Shown here: positions 63,174-64,000 of the stretch, one piece after another
Position numbering within the stretch: position 1 is the stretch's first letter
Layout: every line of letters begins with the position of its first letter
From: Acidaminococcus fermentans
GTDB lineage: Bacteria > Bacillota > Negativicutes > Acidaminococcales > Acidaminococcaceae
Direction: 5' to 3'
DNA: 64,000 bases
NCBI RefSeq assembly: GCF_009696675.1
Contig: NZ_VULN01000004.1
Location: forward strand, 1 to 64,000
The notes under the pieces: model-generated
What the model saw: only the letters and a program-made list of their open reading frames with translations
The model's database searches: none
What the model was told of the DNA's origin: nothing
Position numbers and translations under genes: made by a program

Positions 63174-64000
63174 TCAGGATATGAATTGCAGGGATTTGGG
63201 CAGCAGGACAATGGAAAGAGGGGAATTGACCACCGCATCCCCGTCCAGTTCCGCCGCGAATTTACTTACATTGCACCGGACATCCACCTGGGTGGCGGGA
63301 TAGATTTCCACGCTTTTGTCCAGGGTCAGCATGTCTGCGGCAATCAGTGCCGTATACCGGAGGAAGTCCACACAGCGGCCCTTGGTGAACAGGCACACAT
63401 GCATGGTGGGATTGGACAGGGAGCCTCCGTTGACCAGAGAGAACCGGCCGGCATAGTACCGGCTTTTGGTGACGATCACCGAACTGGCCTGGTGCCACAC
63501 CCCGTCCCCGTTGATCATCACCTGGAACCGGTATTTCCAGTTGTGGAGCAGCATTTCATTCCCCAGCACTCGGCCGCTCTGACGCACATAGGCCAGGGTG
63601 GACAGGTACTTTTTCTGTTTGGGGGTCACCTGCTGGACCACCATGGAATCCACCCCGATCCCGGCCACGGTGAGGAAGATCCGGTCGTTGGCCTTGCCCA
63701 GGCACACCGGGGTGGTGACTCCTTTGGAAACCCGGTACATCCAGTTGTGCACATCGGTTTTCTGCATCAGTTCCTTGGCCACCAGGTTCACGGTTCCTGC
63801 CGGATAGATGCTTACATAGGGCCAGTAGTCCTGGTCCACGCATTCTTCCACCAGGGCCCGGAGGGTGCCGTCTCCCCCAGCCACGATCACCCACTGGATC
63901 TGTTCTGCACAGATCTTTTTTCCCACAGCCTGGGTTTCCGCAAAGGTGCCCACGGTCACATACTGGAACTTTTCCGCACCGTACAGCCGCATCAGCTGCC
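63174..64000 (-). CDS. Diacylglycerol kinase/YegS-type lipid kinase (start outside window)
   Basis: At least 275 residues are visible and the frame stays open to the window end, so the first residues may be missing. The nucleotide-binding VIVAGGDGTLRALVEE, YPAGTVNLVAKEL and AGIGVDSMVVQQV are the DAGK/sphingosine kinase family blocks. Probably phosphorylates diacylglycerol to phosphatidic acid. It ends 11 bases upstream of the LTA-synthase-like start, so the two are co-transcribed. Confidence 0.85.
   Translation of the reverse strand, partial: QLMRLYGAEKFQYVTVGTFAETQAVGKKICAEQIQWVIVAGGDGTLRALVEECVDQDYWPYVSIYPAGTVNLVAKELMQKTDVHNWMYRVSKGVTTPVCLGKANDRIFLTVAGIGVDSMVVQQVTPKQKKYLSTLAYVRQSGRVLGNEMLLHNWKYRFQVMINGDGVWHQASSVIVTKSRYYAGRFSLVNGGSLSNPTMHVCLFTKGRCVDFLRYTALIAADMLTLDKSVEIYPATQVDVRCNVSKFAAELDGDAVVNSPLSIVLLPKSLQFIS

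Overview
This window comes from a diderm Firmicute of the class Negativicutes, most likely Acidaminococcaceae (GC-rich, Acidaminococcus-like). The genus is an inference from gene content and style, not a database match. Three things point there: SLH-domain porins of the OmpM type (an outer membrane tethered to peptidoglycan), a complete lipid A/Kdo/Lpt gene set, and a Firmicutes-style order atp operon - murA - mreB. Almost everything is on the minus strand. The exceptions are a chromate-transporter pair and an EamA-family transporter near 57-60 kb.

Layout in + coordinates (transcription mostly runs right to left): (1) 1-210, the end of an IS3-type insertion sequence. (2) 0.3-4.9 kb, three tandem ompM-like porin genes, each with its own promoter, a shared leader motif and a terminator. 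(3) 5.2-8.3 kb, an RNase H-like protein, a DUF3084 protein, a lipoprotein nuclease and a small unknown protein. (4) 8.5-31.1 kb, an outer-membrane biogenesis cluster: (bamA)-(three Skp/OmpH-like genes)-lpxD-(small barrel protein)-lpxL-type-lpxC/fabZ-lpxA-lpxI // lpxB-msbA-waaA/lpxK-kdsB-kdsA-kdsD-kdsC-lpxL-type-lptC-lptA-lptB-lptF/G. (5) 31.3-40.0 kb, envelope transport: tamB, tolC and a minimal mlaEFD whose MlaD ends in a beta-barrel-like domain. (6) 40.2-46.6 kb, a SpoIVB-type S55 peptidase protein, a lipoyl-like secreted protein, an AMIN + phosphodiester glycosidase protein, mreB and murA. (7) 47.2-54.2 kb, the F1Fo ATP synthase operon. (8) 54.2-56.4 kb, wecB/mnaA and wecA/tagO-type genes reading into the atp operon. 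(9) 56.6-64 kb, accessory genes: chromate transporter pair, LysR regulator, EamA transporter, MATE transporter, LTA-synthase-like phosphotransferase and a diacylglycerol kinase-like protein cut by the window end.

The envelope genes form a nearly complete route. LpxA/C/D/I/B/K and WaaA make Kdo-lipid A from Kdo supplied by KdsA-D, LpxL-type enzymes add acyl chains, MsbA flips the product, and LptA/B/C and LptF/G export it. Bam/Skp/TamB assemble outer-membrane proteins. Mla and TolC carry lipids and small molecules across. The OmpM porins attach the outer membrane to the wall.

The most unusual material is in the ATP synthase operon. There is no stand-alone delta subunit. Only a delta C-terminal-like domain is present, fused in frame to the N terminus of alpha, and the delta N-terminal domain has no coding space. 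In addition, the gamma gene carries an in-frame TAG, and subunit c has Asp where Na+-type c subunits carry Gln. Other points of interest are the waaA-lpxK and lpxC-fabZ fusions, a shared leader motif in the porin mRNAs, a clean promoter/operator in front of tolC, and several families of short dispersed hairpin repeats, one of which appears to have extended an EamA transporter into its own terminator.
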